A stretch of DNA of 45,124 bases from Sphingomonas sp. (GTDB taxonomy: Bacteria; Pseudomonadota; Alphaproteobacteria; Sphingomonadales; Sphingomonadaceae): positions 1 through 45,124 of the forward strand of contig JAICXO010000004.1 in the NCBI GenBank assembly GCA_025980335.1, in the 5' to 3' direction. The notes under the pieces are model-generated. The model was not told the DNA's origin. It saw only the letters and a list, made by a program, of their open reading frames with translations, and did not search any database. The stretch's first letter is position 1; each line of letters starts with the position of its first letter. Of the stretch, positions 43,629-45,124 are shown in pieces. The translations under genes were made by a program, and so were the position numbers.

Positions 43629-43955
43629 ATGCGCATTATGTTGGTTGCCGTTTCAGCGATGGTTTTGTCCGGGTGCGCAACATCCGCGGCTGGTCTTGCT
43701 CAGCAGAGCGTAGGCTTTAGCTATTCGAGCGCCAAAACGGCTCAGGATTTCGCGACTTGCTTCGCGGAGCGACTGCAGGGGTCGAATGATCTTCGAGGCT
43801 CCGGGCACCACTGGTGGGTCCTTCGTGCGAATGGCTGGGGCGTGCCGATCGTGCGATGGGATTTTACCGACAAGCCTGCAGGTGGATCGCTGGCCGAATT
43901 GAGGGCGAACTCAATAATGGGAGCTGCTAAGGACAAAGTTGCGGCCTGCGCCTGA
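43629..43955 (+). CDS. Small lipoprotein between two valS ends
   Basis: Protein of 108 residues with a clear lipoprotein signal (MRIMLVAVSAMVLSGCATSA, cysteine 16). The mature part contains SVGFSYSSAKTAQDFATCFA, HHWWVLRANGWGVPIVRWDF and a C-terminal cysteine, a pattern of small envelope proteins I cannot name. GGGGAG is seven bases before the ATG. It is the only plus-strand gene in this stretch and its A/T content is higher than that of its neighbours. It lies between the true valS end and the duplicated one, so it may have arrived by insertion. Confidence 0.8.
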   Translation: MRIMLVAVSAMVLSGCATSAAGLAQQSVGFSYSSAKTAQDFATCFAERLQGSNDLRGSGHHWWVLRANGWGVPIVRWDFTDKPAGGSLAELRANSIMGAAKDKVAACA

Positions 43956-43976
43956 ATAACCTCGCAGGATGTAGCA

Positions 43977-45124
43977 TTATCCCAGCCGCTCCAACGCGGC
44001 ACGCAGCCGTTCGGCTTCCGTCGCCTTCGCCTCGTGATCCGCTCGAGCTTTCTCCACGGCCTCCGGCTTCGCGCGTTCGGTGAACTTCGGATTTGCGAGC
44101 CGCTGAGCGAGGCTGTCGCGTTCCTTTTCCGCTGCTCCGGCGGCCTTCGACAAGCGGTCGATCTCGTCGCCAAGTGCAATCACGTCCGCGAGCGGAAAGG
44201 CGACGGTCACCTCTCGAACCACGATCTGTGCCGAACCTGGCGACACGCGGTCGGCTGCGGAAATCCCGCCGATCTTCGCCATGCGGTCGAGGGTCTGGCG
44301 ATGTTGCTCCATGAACCCGATCATCGCCCTGTCGCCGCCGATCACCTGCGCATCGACCTTCTTGCTCCACGGAATATTCAGCTCGGCGCGCATCGTTCGG
44401 ACCGCGTCGACGATCTCGATCAGCGCGCCGATCTCGCGGGCAGCTTCAGGGTCGATTTCAACCTCGGGCTCCGGCCATTTCGCGACAATGAGATCGTAGG
44501 GCCTCGTCCCCATCGCGTGCCACAGCTCTTCGGTGATGAAGGGCATCAGCGGGTGGAGCATGACGAGGATCTGGTCGAACGCCCACGCGGCGACGCGGCG
44601 GGTTTCCTCCTGGCCCCCCCTACCGCTTGCGCGAGGGGAGTTCGAAAAATCGACCATTTCGCGATGGTCTATTTTTCGAACTGGGGTGGGCGCGTTGTGC
44701 GAGTGTTCCCACGACGGGCCCACCCCTTCGGCGCTGCGCGCCTCTTCCCCTCCCGCAAGCGGTAGGGGAGCAAGGTGGCCCTTCACCAGCTCGACGTACC
44801 AGTCGCAGAAGGTGCCCCAGACGAAGTGGTAGATGGCGTCGGCCATCTCGTCGTAGCGAAGCTCATCGAACGCGCGGTTCAGCTTCGCGAGCGTCTCGAC
44901 CACCTCGCCGACGATCCAGCGGTTTACCGGAAGCTCGGCGGCGGGGGCGGCGATGCTGTCGCTCGCGCCGACGCCGTTCATCTGCAGGAAGCGCGCGGCA
45001 TTCCACAGCTTGGTCGCGAAGTTGCGGTAGCCCTCGACGCGCTTCTCATCGAGCTTGATGTCGCGGCCCTGGCTTTCCATCGCCGCCAGCGTGAAGCGCA
45101 GCGCGTCGGCGCCGTACTTGTCGA
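43977..45124 (-). CDS. valS: Valyl-tRNA synthetase, C-terminal part (5' end outside window)
   Basis: The C-terminal 382 residues of ValRS, running off the right edge; the frame continues upstream as [20 protein letters not shown]. The anticodon-binding domain ([51 protein letters not shown]) is followed by the coiled-coil arm (about the last 70 residues, [20 protein letters not shown] to RAALERLG). Between [11 protein letters not shown] and [14 protein letters not shown], where relatives have about ten residues, there are about 55 extra residues encoded by a palindromic repeat, in frame and without a stop. Charges tRNA-Val with valine in the cytoplasm; the gene should be essential. Confidence 0.95.
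   Translation of the reverse strand, partial: DKYGADALRFTLAAMESQGRDIKLDEKRVEGYRNFATKLWNAARFLQMNGVGASDSIAAPAAELPVNRWIVGEVVETLAKLNRAFDELRYDEMADAIYHFVWGTFCDWYVELVKGHLAPLPLAGGEEARSAEGVGPSWEHSHNAPTPVRKIDHREMVDFSNSPRASGRGGQEETRRVAAWAFDQILVMLHPLMPFITEELWHAMGTRPYDLIVAKWPEPEVEIDPEAAREIGALIEIVDAVRTMRAELNIPWSKKVDAQVIGGDRAMIGFMEQHRQTLDRMAKIGGISAADRVSPGSAQIVVREVTVAFPLADVIALGDEIDRLSKAAGAAEKERDSLAQRLANPKFTERAKPEAVEKARADHEAKATEAERLRAALERLG
44617..44768. repeat. Palindromic repeat inserted in frame in valS
   Basis: A 152-bp element bounded by perfect 15-bp inverted ends (CCCCTACCGCTTGCG at 44617-44631; complement at 44754-44768). Inside are an 18-bp stem with one mismatch and a TTCGCG loop (44640-44681) and a 9-bp stem GGGGTGGGC/GCCCACCCC (44683-44726). 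The same kind of end, (C)CCCTACCGCTTGCGG, marks dispersed intergenic repeats in sphingomonads. It is translated as part of valS. Confidence 0.88.

Overview
The window is GC-rich, densely packed bacterial chromosome, most likely from an alphaproteobacterium of the order Sphingomonadales. The assignment rests on gene content (fused-type 2-oxoacid:ferredoxin oxidoreductase, metX-metB-hom cluster, RppH, a Mg-type HemB, DUF4142/cupredoxin/ECF-sigma unit) and on several families of palindromic intergenic repeats that I associate with sphingomonads. No rRNA, CRISPR array, phage or transposase gene is visible. One tRNA gene (Arg, anticodon ACG) is present.

Layout: 1-1.5 kb, end of an MFS transporter gene and cysK; 1.5-3.5 kb, a TIR-TPR protein on the minus strand; 3.7-6.3 kb, a membrane PAS-GGDEF-EAL-PilZ cyclic-di-GMP protein; 6.3-9.6 kb, an L,D-transpeptidase and small envelope proteins; 10-14.2 kb, acyl-CoA dehydrogenase, periplasmic msrA, purF; 14.2-17.6 kb, an SDR, a three-gene overlapping unit (DUF4142, cupredoxin, ECF sigma) and two small secreted proteins; 17.6-21.1 kb (minus), membrane hydrolase, CFA-type methyltransferase, RNB nuclease; 21.3-24.4 kb (minus), korA-small ORF-korB; 24.5-29.4 kb, a small membrane protein, rppH and two tandem TIR-TPR genes; 29.4-32.9 kb, an arginine catabolism operon (M20 hydrolase, astA, astB); 33-36.8 kb, small genes around tRNA-Arg; 36.8-38.4 kb (minus), hemB and a GNAT acetyltransferase; 38.4-41.9 kb (minus), a methionine/threonine branch operon (metX, metB, hom) behind a clear SAM-I type riboswitch; 41.9-45.1 kb (minus), a MATE transporter and the 3' part of valS.

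The most unusual material falls in three groups. First, three proteins join an N-terminal TIR domain, with its putative NADase glutamate retained, to a TolB-like/adenylate-cyclase-associated domain and a TPR array; two are overlapping tandem paralogues and the third is membrane-anchored. Second, palindromic repeats intrude on genes: a 152-bp nested palindrome sits in frame inside valS, another repeat supplies the last codons and stop of hom, another the ribosome binding site of a membrane hydrolase, and one lies inside the kor operon. Third, a short copy of the valS 3' end lies 0.48 kb beyond the true valS end with a small lipoprotein gene between the two copies, which looks like the scar of an insertion. 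Several very small genes (27-58 codons) are also reported.
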